Source: Plesiocystis pacifica SIR-1 (lineage in GTDB: Bacteria > Myxococcota_A > Polyangia > Nannocystales > Nannocystaceae). From it: 45,510 nucleotides of DNA. The notes under the pieces were generated by a model. It searched no databases. It was not told the origin of the DNA and saw nothing but the letters and a program-made list of their open reading frames with translations. Location of the stretch: assembly GCF_000170895.1 (NCBI RefSeq), contig NZ_ABCS01000080.1:1-45510 (forward strand), written 5' to 3'. The translations under genes and the position numbers were made by a program. This document shows positions 33,604 through 41,569 of the stretch, in pieces. The stretch's first letter is position 1, and every line of letters begins with the position of its first letter.

Positions 33604-34964
33604 GAGGCGTCGCCGACCCGGAGCCGCGGCCGAGCGCGGGCGCGCTCGTTGGCTCGGCTCGGGGGTAGGTTCGCGGCCACGTTCCAGCCGCGCTCGCGGA
33701 CGATCTGCGCGGCGCGCTGGGCCGCGGTCACCTGGCTCATGCGCAGGCCGTGGGCGTGGAGCAGATCCTCGAGGGAGTCGAAGTTCTGCTCGATGGTGTG
33801 GCGCACGGACTCGAAGCCGTGGCGCAGCGCGACCTCGCGCTTGCCGAAGTCCATGGGGTTGAGGCCGAAGTAGTCGAGGTCGTACTCCTTGGGCTCGAGC
33901 ACCACGATGTCGCCGCGGAAGGTCGGGTGGTGGCGGTACTTCTCGAGGCCCAGGCGCAGGCGCGACTGCAAGAGCGTGCGGAACACCTGGTTGAGCACGC
34001 CCTTGAGGCCCTGATCGGTGATCCGCCGGCCGCCGAGCTCGGCCGGGAGCTCGAGGTCGACCTCGTTCCAGATCGGCCGGAAGGGGTTGTAGCAGATGAC
34101 CAGGTCCGCCCCGCGGTCGATGGCGACGTCGATGTTGGCGGTGTTGCGCACGCCCCCGTCGACGTAGTCGACGCCGTCGATGCGCGCGGGCTGATAGAAG
34201 ATCGGCAGCGCCGTCGAGGCCTGCACGGCCTGGGAGATCGTCGCGTGCTCGTCGTGGCGGCCGGGCCCGAACACCGCGCGCTCGGCCGTGTCGAGGGCGC
34301 AGGCGGCGATGTAGAGCTCGCGCCCGCGGGCGTCGCAAAAGCCGGGGAAGTCGTTGGGCAGGCCCAGGCCCTCGAGGTTGGCGCGCAGCCAGGCCTCGAG
34401 GGGGGCGTTGGTGAACAAGCCCGTGGGCACGGCGTCGCTGAGCGAGGGCAGGGCCTTGCGCGGCGCGACGCCGGCCCGGAGGCGACGCAGGGTGCGGCGC
34501 AGCTGGGCGCGGTCGGGGGAGCGCAGCAGCTCACCGAGGGCGTCGTGCAGCGTGCTCGGGAGCTCGGGGAGGCTGAGCAGGGTGTCGGCGACGGTGCTCG
34601 GGAACCACGCCGCGATGTCGCGCGCGACGGTCGTCGGCCGGCCGACGATCTCGCGCACGTTCGGCGTGTACAGCTGACGCGGCCCCACGGCCGAGAACTT
34701 CGACGAGGTGCCGTCGAGGACGCGGATCATCTCGTCTGGAGACAGGCCCGCGGCGAGGGGCACGGACAGCAGCGAACCTGCCGACAGGCCGACGTAGATG
34801 TCGAAGTCGATGATGTCGCGGCCGACCAGGAAGTCGTTGAGGGCCTTGAGGCCGCCGAGCTTGAAGGCGCCCCCCGTGATCGCGCCGCCGGCGAGGACTA
34901 GAGCGATCTTGGGACGGTCTTTGGCGAGCTTGCCCTTGGTGTTGCGAATCAGGGTCAGGCCCAC
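33600..34964 (-). CDS. Patatin-like phospholipase
   Basis: A 454-residue patatin. The oxyanion-hole motif GGAITGGAFKLGG lies at residues 26-38, the nucleophile motif is G59-L-S61-A-G63, and the catalytic Asp is Asp269 in YVDGGV, giving the Ser-Asp dyad. Family enzymes hydrolyse acyl chains of phospholipids. There is no signal peptide, so it is cytosolic or peripheral. The GTG start is supported by TATAAA 6 nt upstream. An insertion of about 120 residues between Ser and Asp (residues 90-210) is helical. The C-terminal tail is Arg-rich. No cyclic-nucleotide synthase or other defence gene is adjacent, so it is not read as a CBASS effector. Confidence 0.9.
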   Translation of the reverse strand: MGLTLIRNTKGKLAKDRPKIALVLAGGAITGGAFKLGGLKALNDFLVGRDIIDFDIYVGLSAGSLLSVPLAAGLSPDEMIRVLDGTSSKFSAVGPRQLYTPNVREIVGRPTTVARDIAAWFPSTVADTLLSLPELPSTLHDALGELLRSPDRAQLRRTLRRLRAGVAPRKALPSLSDAVPTGLFTNAPLEAWLRANLEGLGLPNDFPGFCDARGRELYIAACALDTAERAVFGPGRHDEHATISQAVQASTALPIFYQPARIDGVDYVDGGVRNTANIDVAIDRGADLVICYNPFRPIWNEVDLELPAELGGRRITDQGLKGVLNQVFRTLLQSRLRLGLEKYRHHPTFRGDIVVLEPKEYDLDYFGLNPMDFGKREVALRHGFESVRHTIEQNFDSLEDLLHAHGLRMSQVTAAQRAAQIVRERGWNVAANLPPSRANERARARPRLRVGDAS

Positions 34965-34970
34965 AGCTCA

Positions 34971-34976
34971 TTTATA
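34971..34976 (-). promoter_or_regulatory. Putative leaderless -10 element (TATAAA)
   Basis: On the minus strand TATAAA is followed by 6 nt and the GTG of the patatin gene, in an A/T-rich patch (34970-35010) that probably also serves the divergent FAS1 gene. Confidence 0.45.
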
Positions 34977-35120
34977 TCGCGTCAATTTGGGGTAGTCACA
35001 ATTGCGCCATTTACGCGGCCTCATCGGCGGGGGGCGCCCGGACCGATCGAGGCGCGATTTTTTGAAGATTTCTCGGCTCGAGGTGCATCCGGATCACGCT
35101 CGCCGACGAACACCGCTGCG

Positions 35121-35996
35121 ATGACCCCGGTTGCGTCGATGCGAGTCCGTCCCCTCCCGGTCCACCGTGCTGCGCCGCTGACTCCGCGCGGCTGGCCAAG
35201 CCGCGCGTCCAGCCTGCTCCTGCGCCTCACCGCTCAGGGCGCGGGGGCCTTTGGGCGCGCCCTCGACGAGGGGGGTTTTCTCGACGAGCTGGGCAGCGGC
35301 GCGACGATCCTCGCCCCCAGCGACGAGGCCTTCTCGGAGCTCGCCGAGTGCCTGGGCCACGACCGGGCGGCGATGCTTCGTTCCCTCAGGCTGCACGTCT
35401 CGCCGCGTCCGGGGCTGACGGTCGCAGACCTCGAACGCCGGGGTCGGCTGGACTCGATGCTGGGTCAGCGCCTCTACGCCGACCTCGACGACGAGGGCTC
35501 GGTGCGCGTGGACGGGGCGCAGCTGCTGCAGACGGACCTGCGGGTCGCGTCGCACCCGGGGGTGGTGATTCACATCCTCGATCGGGCCCTCGCCCCCGCC
35601 GAGTTCGACCTGCTCGAGCTCCTGCACCTGTCCGACAACTTCGGCCGCTTGCTGCACGCTTGCGAGGTCCTCGACATGGAGGCGCTGCTGCGGGGCTCGC
35701 TGCCCTACACCCTGCTCGCGCCCCGGGGGCTCATGACCTTGCCGACCTGGGAGTGGCACGAGCTGCTTCGCCCCGCGGCGCGGCCGACCCTCGAGACCTA
35801 CCTGCACCGCCACATCGTTCCGGGGCGCTCCTACCTCGACGAGGGGGCGCGCCTGCGCAGCCTCGGGGGCCAGCGCATGGACGTCGAAGGCGCGGGCGCG
35901 CGGCTGCACGTCGGGGGGCGGCGCGTCTTGGTCCGCGACGTGGAGGCGCGCAACGGCCTCATCCACGTCATCGACGGCTCGTTCGGGATCGGCTGA
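35121..35996 (+). CDS. Tandem fasciclin (FAS1) domain protein
   Basis: A 291-residue protein with two FAS1 domains. Domain 1 (about residues 34-159) has GATILAPSDEAFSEL and GVVIHILDRALAP. Domain 2 (about 162-290) has YTLLAPRGLMTL and NGLIHVIDGSFGI; these are the H1 and YH/H2-like boxes of the family. No signal peptide is evident: the N-terminus is Pro/Arg-rich, unlike most FAS1 proteins, which are secreted. The start is uncertain; ATG codons at 35121 and 35139 both lack a Shine-Dalgarno. It lies 24 bp before a SigK-like sigma gene and an RskA-like anti-sigma gene. In mycobacteria SigK controls the FAS1 proteins MPT70 and MPT83. Confidence 0.85.
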   Translation: MTPVASMRVRPLPVHRAAPLTPRGWPSRASSLLLRLTAQGAGAFGRALDEGGFLDELGSGATILAPSDEAFSELAECLGHDRAAMLRSLRLHVSPRPGLTVADLERRGRLDSMLGQRLYADLDDEGSVRVDGAQLLQTDLRVASHPGVVIHILDRALAPAEFDLLELLHLSDNFGRLLHACEVLDMEALLRGSLPYTLLAPRGLMTLPTWEWHELLRPAARPTLETYLHRHIVPGRSYLDEGARLRSLGGQRMDVEGAGARLHVGGRRVLVRDVEARNGLIHVIDGSFGIG

Positions 35997-36020
35997 TCGG
36001 GTCGAGGGTGGGGAAAATGC

Positions 36021-36635
36021 ATGGTCGAGATCGATGGAGTGTTCCGCCTGCGCCAGGAATCTGTTACTCACAGTTTCCTGACTGCGCGGGAACAGACGCT
36101 CCTCGGTCGCGTGGCGGCGGGCGACGCTGCTGCGGTCCGAGCATGCATTGCGGAGCACGGCCCGCTCGTTTGGAGCGTCGCGCGGCGCTTCTCGGCGAGC
36201 TCCGCCGAGGCCGAGGACGCCGCCCAGGACATCTTCATCGAGCTGTGGAAACACGCCGGGCGCTTCGACCCGAGCCAGGCCTCGGAGCGGACCTTCGTGG
36301 CGATGATCGCCCGTCGGCGGATGATCGATCGGCTGCGCGCAGCGCAGCGCCGGCCCGCGCTCAAGCCCATGCCCGAGGCCATGGCGGGCGACGAGCACGC
36401 GACCCTCGAGCGCAGCGCCGAGGCCATGCTCGCCGCCAGCGCCCTGGCGACCCTCGACCCCAAGCAGCGCCGCGTGCTCTCCCTGGCGATCGGCCAGGGC
36501 ATGACCCACGGCGAGATCGCCGACGCCCTGTCCATGCCCCTGGGCACGGTCAAATCCCTCGTTCGTCGGGCCCTCGTCGCGGTCCGCAAGCGCCTGCTCG
36601 CCGAGCGTGCCAACACTCGGGGTGACGCGTCATGA
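36021..36635 (+). CDS. ECF sigma factor, SigK-like
   Basis: A 204-residue ECF sigma. Region 2 is at about residues 46-112 (AEDAAQDIFIELWKHAGRFDP, then FVAMIARRRMIDRLRAAQRR). Region 4 is at about 143-192, with the HTH HGEIADALSMPLGTVKSLVRRAL. The wording of both regions, and the following gene, are those of the SigK/RskA group. The 3' end overlaps the anti-sigma start by 4 bp (ATGA), so the pair is coupled. It is probably transcribed with the FAS1 gene 24 bp upstream. Confidence 0.92.
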   Translation: MVEIDGVFRLRQESVTHSFLTAREQTLLGRVAAGDAAAVRACIAEHGPLVWSVARRFSASSAEAEDAAQDIFIELWKHAGRFDPSQASERTFVAMIARRRMIDRLRAAQRRPALKPMPEAMAGDEHATLERSAEAMLAASALATLDPKQRRVLSLAIGQGMTHGEIADALSMPLGTVKSLVRRALVAVRKRLLAERANTRGDAS

Positions 36636-37717
36636 GTGATCGTCGCAAACGCCTGCACACGCTGCACACCGATCGGGCCACCCAGGGTCTCGACGAGCGT
36701 CAGCGCGTCGAGCTCGAGCTCCTGCTCGGCGGCGAGCCCGTCGACGCGAGCTACGAGGAGGCGGCCGCGGCGATCGAGCTGGCGCTCTTGCCCCACGGCG
36801 AGGCCATGCCGGAAGGGCTCAACGCGGCGCTGCTCGCCCAGGCCGGGGACTACTTCGGCTTCACCGACGCGCGCCAGCACGAGCAGACCCGCGGCAAGCC
36901 CCTCGCGCCACAAATCGGCGAGCGCGAGGACCGTCCCCAGCTGCGCGAGGGCAAATCCAAGTCTGGGCCCAAGTCCGGGCCCAGGGCCTACCTCGACCCC
37001 GAGTCCGAGCTCGGCGAGATCGGCGAGGACGCGATCCTCGTCAACTCGATCATCGCCGACTCGGTCAACGAGGTCATCGACGCCTCGGTGCTCGCCGACA
37101 GCAGCGCGAGCCGCAAGGCGGCGACCTCGTCCCTGAACCCCGCGGCGCTGAGCTCCGCTGGCCTCAGCGCCAGCGAGGTCGGGCTCAGCCAGGCCGGGCA
37201 GAGCGTGATCAGCCGCAGCGCGGCCAACACCGCCCGCTACGCCGCCTACTTCAGCGCCGTCGCGGCCCTCGTGGTCCTGGGTCTGGCGCTGTGGCTGTTC
37301 AGCCAGCGGGGCGCGGCCGAGCTCGACCCCGAGGCCCTCCAGGCTCAGGTCCAGGCGTCCGAGGACGCCCTCGAGTGGAAGTTCGCGGCGACCGACGACG
37401 CCGCCAACGGCCAGGGCGCGGGCGGCTCGGTGATCTGGAGCTCGGAGCTGCAGGCCGGCGTCATGAAGATCCAGGGCCTCGAGATCAACGACCCCACCGA
37501 GCTGCAGTACCAGCTGTGGATCGTCGACAGCCAACGCGCGGGCCACCCCGTCGATGGGGGCGTGTTCGACATCGACGGCTCGGGCCAGCTCACGGTGCCG
37601 ATCGACGCCAAGCTGCTCATCGGGGAGCCGGGCGCCTTCGTGATCACCGTCGAAGCCCCCGGCGGTGTGGTGGTTTCGAGCCAAGAGCGTGTCGCCATGG
37701 TGGCCAAGGCTGGTTGA
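36632..37717 (+). CDS. Membrane anti-sigma factor, RskA-like
   Basis: A 361-residue single-pass protein. The N-terminal part (1-195), longer than usual, faces the cytoplasm and should hold the sigma factor; it has no HxxxCxxC zinc motif. A transmembrane helix lies at about 204-223 (AYFSAVAALVVLGLALWLF). The extracytoplasmic domain (about 245-358) matches the anti-sigma-K C-terminal domain, with GVMKIQGLEIND, LQYQLWIVDSQRAGHPVDGG and AFVITVEAPGG. In mycobacteria RskA is cleaved by regulated proteolysis to free SigK. The extra cytoplasmic stretch (residues 80-195), Ser/Ala-rich, is a peculiarity of this copy. Confidence 0.88.
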   Translation: MSDRRKRLHTLHTDRATQGLDERQRVELELLLGGEPVDASYEEAAAAIELALLPHGEAMPEGLNAALLAQAGDYFGFTDARQHEQTRGKPLAPQIGEREDRPQLREGKSKSGPKSGPRAYLDPESELGEIGEDAILVNSIIADSVNEVIDASVLADSSASRKAATSSLNPAALSSAGLSASEVGLSQAGQSVISRSAANTARYAAYFSAVAALVVLGLALWLFSQRGAAELDPEALQAQVQASEDALEWKFAATDDAANGQGAGGSVIWSSELQAGVMKIQGLEINDPTELQYQLWIVDSQRAGHPVDGGVFDIDGSGQLTVPIDAKLLIGEPGAFVITVEAPGGVVVSSQERVAMVAKAG

Positions 37718-37785
37718 CCGTCCACGCGGTGGGCGGGGCCACTCGACGGGGCCAGTCGTGATGGAGCCTCGCCCTCGTCGCGGCG

Positions 37786-37791
37786 TATAAT
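37786..37791 (+). promoter_or_regulatory. Consensus TATAAT at leaderless spacing
   Basis: A perfect TATAAT ends 6 nt before the ATG of the kinase gene, in a G+C-rich setting where it is unlikely by chance. No Shine-Dalgarno lies between. No good -35 is seen 16-19 bp upstream. Confidence 0.55.
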
Positions 37792-37797
37792 GGGGCC

Positions 37798-38712
37798 ATG
37801 AGCGACGCGCCGCTGCCCGAGTCGATCGGCCGCTACAGCGTCTACTCCCTGGCAGGCGCGGGCGGCAACGCGATCGTCTACGCCGGCTGGGACGAGGAAA
37901 AAGATCGCCCCGTCGCGCTCAAGCTGCTCCGCGCCGAGCGATCGCAGCGACCCGATCAGCGCGCACGCTTTTTGCGAGAGGCCAAGTCCCTCGCCCGCCT
38001 CGACCACCCGAACATCATCGAGATCTACGAGGTCGGGACCCACGACGGCGTCACCTTCCTCGCCCTCGAGTACGTCGAGGGTCGATCGCTGCGCGAGTGG
38101 CTCGACGCCGAGAAGCCGCCGCGGGCGGCGATCGTCGACGCCTACCTCGCCGCGGGCAGAGGCCTCGCGGCGGCCCACGAGGCCGGGGTGATGCACCGCG
38201 ACTTCAAGCCCGACAACGTGATGCTCGGCGACGATGACCGGGTGCTCGTGACCGACTTTGGCCTGGCCCGGAGCACGCGCGGCACGGACAGCTTCCAGAC
38301 CCTCGACAGCATGACCCCCGGCCTGCTCGACGCCCTCGAGTCGGCGCCCGATCTGCTCTCGACCCTGGGGCTGTCCGGGACGCCGGCCTACATGGCCCTC
38401 GAGCAGCACTTCGGCCGGGAGGTCGACGCGCGCGCGGACCAGTTCGCCTTTTGTGTGTCCTTGTGGGAGAGCCTCACCGGCGAGCGGCCCTATCCGGGAC
38501 GAACCTCCGGGGAGATTTCGCGGGCCATCGAAGGCGGCGAGCTGCGCGATCTGCCCGCCCGGGTGAAGCTGTCTCGGAGCCTCTCGAAGGCGCTGCGGCG
38601 TGGACTGGCCCCGGAGCCCGATGCCCGCTGGCCGACCATGGGGCCGCTCCTCGACGCCCTCGAGCACGAGCGATCCCGGGGCCGCGGCCTGTTCGCGCGC
38701 TGGTTCCGCTGA
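37798..38712 (+). CDS. Serine/threonine protein kinase (Hanks type)
   Basis: A 304-residue soluble kinase with one catalytic domain. Visible motifs: glycine loop GAGGNAIVY (20-28), ATP-binding Lys42 in VALKLL, Glu61 in the alpha-C helix, HRDFKPDN (133-140), DFG (153-155) and GTPAYMALEQ (194-203), where the usual APE is ALE. There is no transmembrane segment or sensor domain, in contrast to most myxobacterial kinases of this type. An insert of about 30 residues in the activation segment (TDSFQTLDSMTPGLLDALES and on) is unusual. It follows the SigK-RskA pair by 80 bp but has its own promoter-like TATAAT. Confidence 0.92.
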   Translation: MSDAPLPESIGRYSVYSLAGAGGNAIVYAGWDEEKDRPVALKLLRAERSQRPDQRARFLREAKSLARLDHPNIIEIYEVGTHDGVTFLALEYVEGRSLREWLDAEKPPRAAIVDAYLAAGRGLAAAHEAGVMHRDFKPDNVMLGDDDRVLVTDFGLARSTRGTDSFQTLDSMTPGLLDALESAPDLLSTLGLSGTPAYMALEQHFGREVDARADQFAFCVSLWESLTGERPYPGRTSGEISRAIEGGELRDLPARVKLSRSLSKALRRGLAPEPDARWPTMGPLLDALEHERSRGRGLFARWFR

Positions 38713-38793
38713 CTGGCCGGCTGGTGTTTATGACCGGGGCTGCGAGGGTGACCCCGCGGCCGGGTTGGCCTCCCTAGCTTTGGAGGGGACTGA

Positions 38794-38959
38794 GTCGTGG
38801 ACGTGGGGCAGGGAGGGCGTGGCGTCGTCCACGACGGATAGAAAAGTCAGAGACTGTGAATTCATTCACAGTCCCTGAGTCGTGGACGTGGGGCAGGGAG
38901 GGCGTGGCGTCGTCCACGACGGCTAAAATAGACAGGGACTGTGAAAACTTCACAGTCCC
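38794..38959. repeat. Structured repeat family II, two tandem units of 85 bp
   Basis: Each unit has hairpin 1, GTCGTGGACG...CGTCCACGAC (38794-38835 and 38879-38920), with the G-rich loop GGGGCAGGGAGGGCGTGG. Hairpin 2 follows: GACTGTGAAT/ATTCACAGTC (38852-38873) in the first unit and GGGACTGTGAA/TTCACAGTCCC (38935-38959) in the second. The whole gap from 38713 to 39011 is otherwise gene-free. A third copy of hairpin 1 with a compensated base pair is at 19467, and a degenerate one near 40329. Confidence 0.85.
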
Positions 38960-38999
38960 TGAGTGCCGAGAGTGCTGGCGTGAGGGCCCCAAGTCGCTC

Positions 39000-39005
39000 T
39001 ACGCT
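39000..39005 (+). promoter_or_regulatory. Putative leaderless -10 element (TACGCT)
   Basis: TACGCT ends 6 nt before the GTG at 39012 and thereby supports that start for the ADP-ribosylglycohydrolase gene. Confidence 0.45.
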
Positions 39006-39011
39006 AGGACC

Positions 39012-40178
39012 GTGCTCAGCGAAGACGCCGCGTGGGACCGGGTCGCCGGCTGCATGCACGGGCTGCTCATCGGGGACGCGCTGGGCTGCCCCGTGGAGGG
39101 CTGGACGCCGATGGCGATCGAGCGCCGCTTCGGCACGCTGATCAACTACGAGCACGTCCCCGGACCGCACTGGCGCCCGCGGGGTCTACACAGCGACGAC
39201 GGACAGCAAGCCCTCGCCGTCGCCGACGCCATCGCCCTCGACCCCAAGGCGCCCGAGCGCGAGTTCGCCAAGTTGCTGGTCGCGCTGCGCGAGGCCGGGC
39301 CGCAGCAGGTCGGTCGCTGGGGGCTGCACCGCGGCGTGGGCAGCAACCTGCGCCAGACCGTGCGCGGGCTGATGGCCGCGACCAAGGACGACCCCCTCGC
39401 CTTCGGGGTCCGCAGCGGCGGCAACGGGGCGGCCATGCGGATCGCGCCCGTGGGCCTGTGGTGGCGCGACGCGCCGAGCAAGCGAGACCACTTCGCCGCC
39501 CGGATCAGCGCCGTGACCCACAGCGATCTGCGCGGCATCGGGGCGGCCCAGGCCGTCGCCATCGCCGTGTCCGAGGCCTTTTGGGAGCCGCCGTTGCCGA
39601 TCTTGCGGCCCGAGTTCGTGGGCGCGGTGGAGCGGGCGCGGTGTCGGGCCCGGGACACGCTCGAGCTCCCCGACGACCGCCGCTTCGGCGACCTGCTCGG
39701 GGCGCTGGTCGAACATCGGGCGCGCTGCGACGACTTGAACGAGCTGCTCGACGGCATCGCCGAGCGGGCCAACGCCACCGGCGGCGCCCACGGAACGGTC
39801 AAGGCGACCAACGGCTTCGCGCCCTGCAGCGTGCTCACGGCCCTGACCGTCGCCGACCTCGTCCCGGAGTTCGAGCGCGCGGTGATCACCGCGGTCAACC
39901 TCGGCGGCGACGCGGACACGATCGGCGCGATGGTCGGAGCCATCCAGGGGGCGCGGCGGGGGCTCGGCCAGATCCCCGAGCGCTGGCTCGACGGTCTGCA
40001 CGCCACGGGCTCGATCTTCGAGCGCATCGAGGCGCTGTTTTGGCGCGAGCCCGGGCCGGCGCACCCGCCCCTGGTCGTGCTCGAGGGCAACCTCGATCGT
40101 CTGTTCGAGGACCGCCCGCGAACCATCGGGCGGGGGCTGAGCGAACTGTCCCGGACGCGCGGGCTCGGCTCGAGCTGA
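39012..40178 (+). CDS. ADP-ribosylglycohydrolase family protein
   Basis: A 388-residue protein of the DraG/ARH family, which removes ADP-ribose from proteins using two Mg2+ ions. The domain begins at once: RVAGCMHGLLIGDALGCPVEG. The first metal motif is Ser61-Asp-Asp (LHSDDGQQALA, where many members have DDT) and the second is GGDADTIGAM with Asp300 and Asp302. RSGGNGAAMRIAPVGL is also typical. The GTG start is preferred because the family N-terminus begins there and TACGCT lies 6 nt upstream; the longer frame from 38856 merely reads through repeats. The stop codon lies inside the end of repeat I copy C. The substitution of the usual Thr by Gly in SDDG may affect metal binding. Confidence 0.88.
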   Translation: MLSEDAAWDRVAGCMHGLLIGDALGCPVEGWTPMAIERRFGTLINYEHVPGPHWRPRGLHSDDGQQALAVADAIALDPKAPEREFAKLLVALREAGPQQVGRWGLHRGVGSNLRQTVRGLMAATKDDPLAFGVRSGGNGAAMRIAPVGLWWRDAPSKRDHFAARISAVTHSDLRGIGAAQAVAIAVSEAFWEPPLPILRPEFVGAVERARCRARDTLELPDDRRFGDLLGALVEHRARCDDLNELLDGIAERANATGGAHGTVKATNGFAPCSVLTALTVADLVPEFERAVITAVNLGGDADTIGAMVGAIQGARRGLGQIPERWLDGLHATGSIFERIEALFWREPGPAHPPLVVLEGNLDRLFEDRPRTIGRGLSELSRTRGLGSS

Positions 40179-40322
40179 GCGCTGTTTTGCCCCCGCAGAG
40201 GTCTGGGGACCGGGGGCGCTTCGTCGCTGTCCGCTCCTCCGCTTTGGTCGTGGGGCAATGGAGTTCGTGCCTGCGAGAGGGCATGTGGTCGCCCCCGCTG
40301 GCGGGGGCGTGGGTTCGTTGAC
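40175..40322 (-). repeat. Structured repeat family I, copy C (inverted)
   Basis: A 148-bp copy in opposite orientation to A and B. Its CTGAG end contains the TGA stop (40176-40178) of the ADP-ribosylglycohydrolase gene. Hairpin 1 is CGCCCCCGC-TG-GCGGGGGCG (40290-40309), with the same stem as copy B and a different loop. Confidence 0.85.
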
Positions 40323-40549
40323 AGCCGCTGAGTCGGGACGTGGGCCAGGGGCGCTGAGCAAAACCTCAGTGCCGTCGGGAGTGCTGGGTACAAGAAATGA
40401 AGGGAACGGCGCCCGCGGACATGCACGGGATCGGTCCTCTCGCGGTGTGCGTGGCGAACTCGCGGCGGTGCTCCCTCCGAGCCCCCTTGGTTCCAGTTGA
40501 TCTCTGCGCAACCTTTGACGGCCCCCAACGCCCCGTGCAAGATCGACTC
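40323..40549. other. Intergenic region with degenerate repeat II and hairpin
   Basis: About 227 bp. CTGAGTCGGGACGTGGGCCA at about 40329 resembles the first half of repeat II. A hairpin GCGCTGAG-N6-CTCAGTGC (40351-40372, one G-T pair) follows. CAAGAT lies 6 nt before the lipoprotein ATG at 40550, a weak match to the leaderless pattern. The frame from 40397 into the lipoprotein is not considered coding before 40550. Confidence 0.45.
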
Positions 40550-41515
40550 ATGCGTCCTCGCCTCGGCCTCGGCATCGCCTCGCTCGGCCTCGTCTCCCTC
40601 ACCCTGGGCTGCGGGCTGCGGACCGACCCCGACTACACGCCGGTGTGCGTGGACGAGAGCAACGCCAGTGGCGGCGGTGGTGGTGACGCCACCGACGGCA
40701 CGGACGGCACCGATGACGGCACCGACGACGGGATGATGAACTCGGATCCGCGGGCTGGCTCGTGCCAAAACCCCATCGACCTGCCCGCCGGCGAGACCAT
40801 CGTGGTGCGCGGACAGCTCGGCGGGTGCTCGGGCACCGAGGGCTGGTGCGGCGGCTCCGGGGGCGAAGACGTCTACCGCATCGGCGCGGTCTCGGACGAC
40901 GTGTTCGTCGACTTCCTGCCCACGGAGACCGACTTCAACCCGGTCCTGCGCGTGGTCCGTGGCGACCCCTGCGAGCCGGGGGTGATCGAGAACAGCGAGG
41001 TCTGTGCGCCGATCAAGAACTCCGTCCCGGGTCGCGCCTACTACGACCAGGGCGAGCCCGGCGACGTCTACTACATCATCGTCGACACCGAACTCGGCGA
41101 GTCCGGCGAGTACGCCTTCGAGCTCCGCTTTGGGCCCGAAGCCAACGACAACGACTGCTTCGACGCCCTCGAGGACCAGCTGATCGAGCTCGGCAATGGC
41201 GGCAACTTCGAGTGGGAGGCCGACGTCGACGACGTCCAGGGCCGCGTCGACAGCCAGTGCGGCGCCCCCGGCGATGACGACATCTTCCCCATCGCGCTCA
41301 ACGGCTCGGGGGTGCTCAGCGCGACCGTCGAGGTGCTCGAGGGCGACATCCAGCCGATCGTCTCGATCCGCTCGGACTGCGCCACGACCTCCGAGATGTC
41401 CTGCGGCGTGAACGCGATCGCCTCCTTCGCCGAGTCGGCCACCGCGCTGCTCGTCGTCGACAACGTCAACGCGGCCGAGGGCCGCTACCGCCTCGTCGTC
41501 GACTACGGCTCGTGA
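40550..41515 (+). CDS. Lipoprotein with PPC-like beta domains
   Basis: A 321-residue protein. The signal peptide ends in TLGC (Cys23 or nearby), followed by a Gly/Asp/Thr-rich linker. Two beta-rich domains follow, roughly residues 70-195 and 200-320. Both contain segments like GEDVYRIGAVSDDVFVDFLP and YYIIVDTELGESGEYAFEL, a pattern reminiscent of bacterial pre-peptidase C-terminal (PPC) domains. Many Cys suggest disulphides. It is probably an outer-membrane surface protein; function unknown. The start is chosen at the signal peptide. Confidence 0.78.
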   Translation: MRPRLGLGIASLGLVSLTLGCGLRTDPDYTPVCVDESNASGGGGGDATDGTDGTDDGTDDGMMNSDPRAGSCQNPIDLPAGETIVVRGQLGGCSGTEGWCGGSGGEDVYRIGAVSDDVFVDFLPTETDFNPVLRVVRGDPCEPGVIENSEVCAPIKNSVPGRAYYDQGEPGDVYYIIVDTELGESGEYAFELRFGPEANDNDCFDALEDQLIELGNGGNFEWEADVDDVQGRVDSQCGAPGDDDIFPIALNGSGVLSATVEVLEGDIQPIVSIRSDCATTSEMSCGVNAIASFAESATALLVVDNVNAAEGRYRLVVDYGS

Positions 41516-41569
41516 GGCCCGTCCAATGCGCCATGTCCGCATGTGGCACATGGACGATTGATCGGGCCT
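41515..41569. terminator. Long nested hairpin after the lipoprotein gene
   Basis: AGGCCCG/CGGGCCT (41515-41521 with 41563-41569), then CAAT/ATTG, then CCATGT/ACATGG pair in nested order with small symmetric internal loops. It begins at the last base of the stop codon. The following tail (TGTGAG) is not T-rich, so it may act as a terminator or an RNA-stabilising 3' structure. A second small hairpin GGTCTGG-GAGGT-CCAGACC follows at 41602-41620. Confidence 0.55.

Noticed and set aside
33600..34964. Patatin as a CBASS anti-phage effector
   Set aside because: No nucleotidyltransferase or accessory gene lies nearby, and patatins are common lipases.
38794..38959. Possible mini CRISPR array
   Set aside because: Only two units, each internally palindromic over most of its length with no unique spacers, and no cas genes in the window.
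33458..40322. Composite transposon bounded by inverted repeats
   Set aside because: No transposase or target duplication; the flanking copies end at gene stop codons and the enclosed genes have normal composition.
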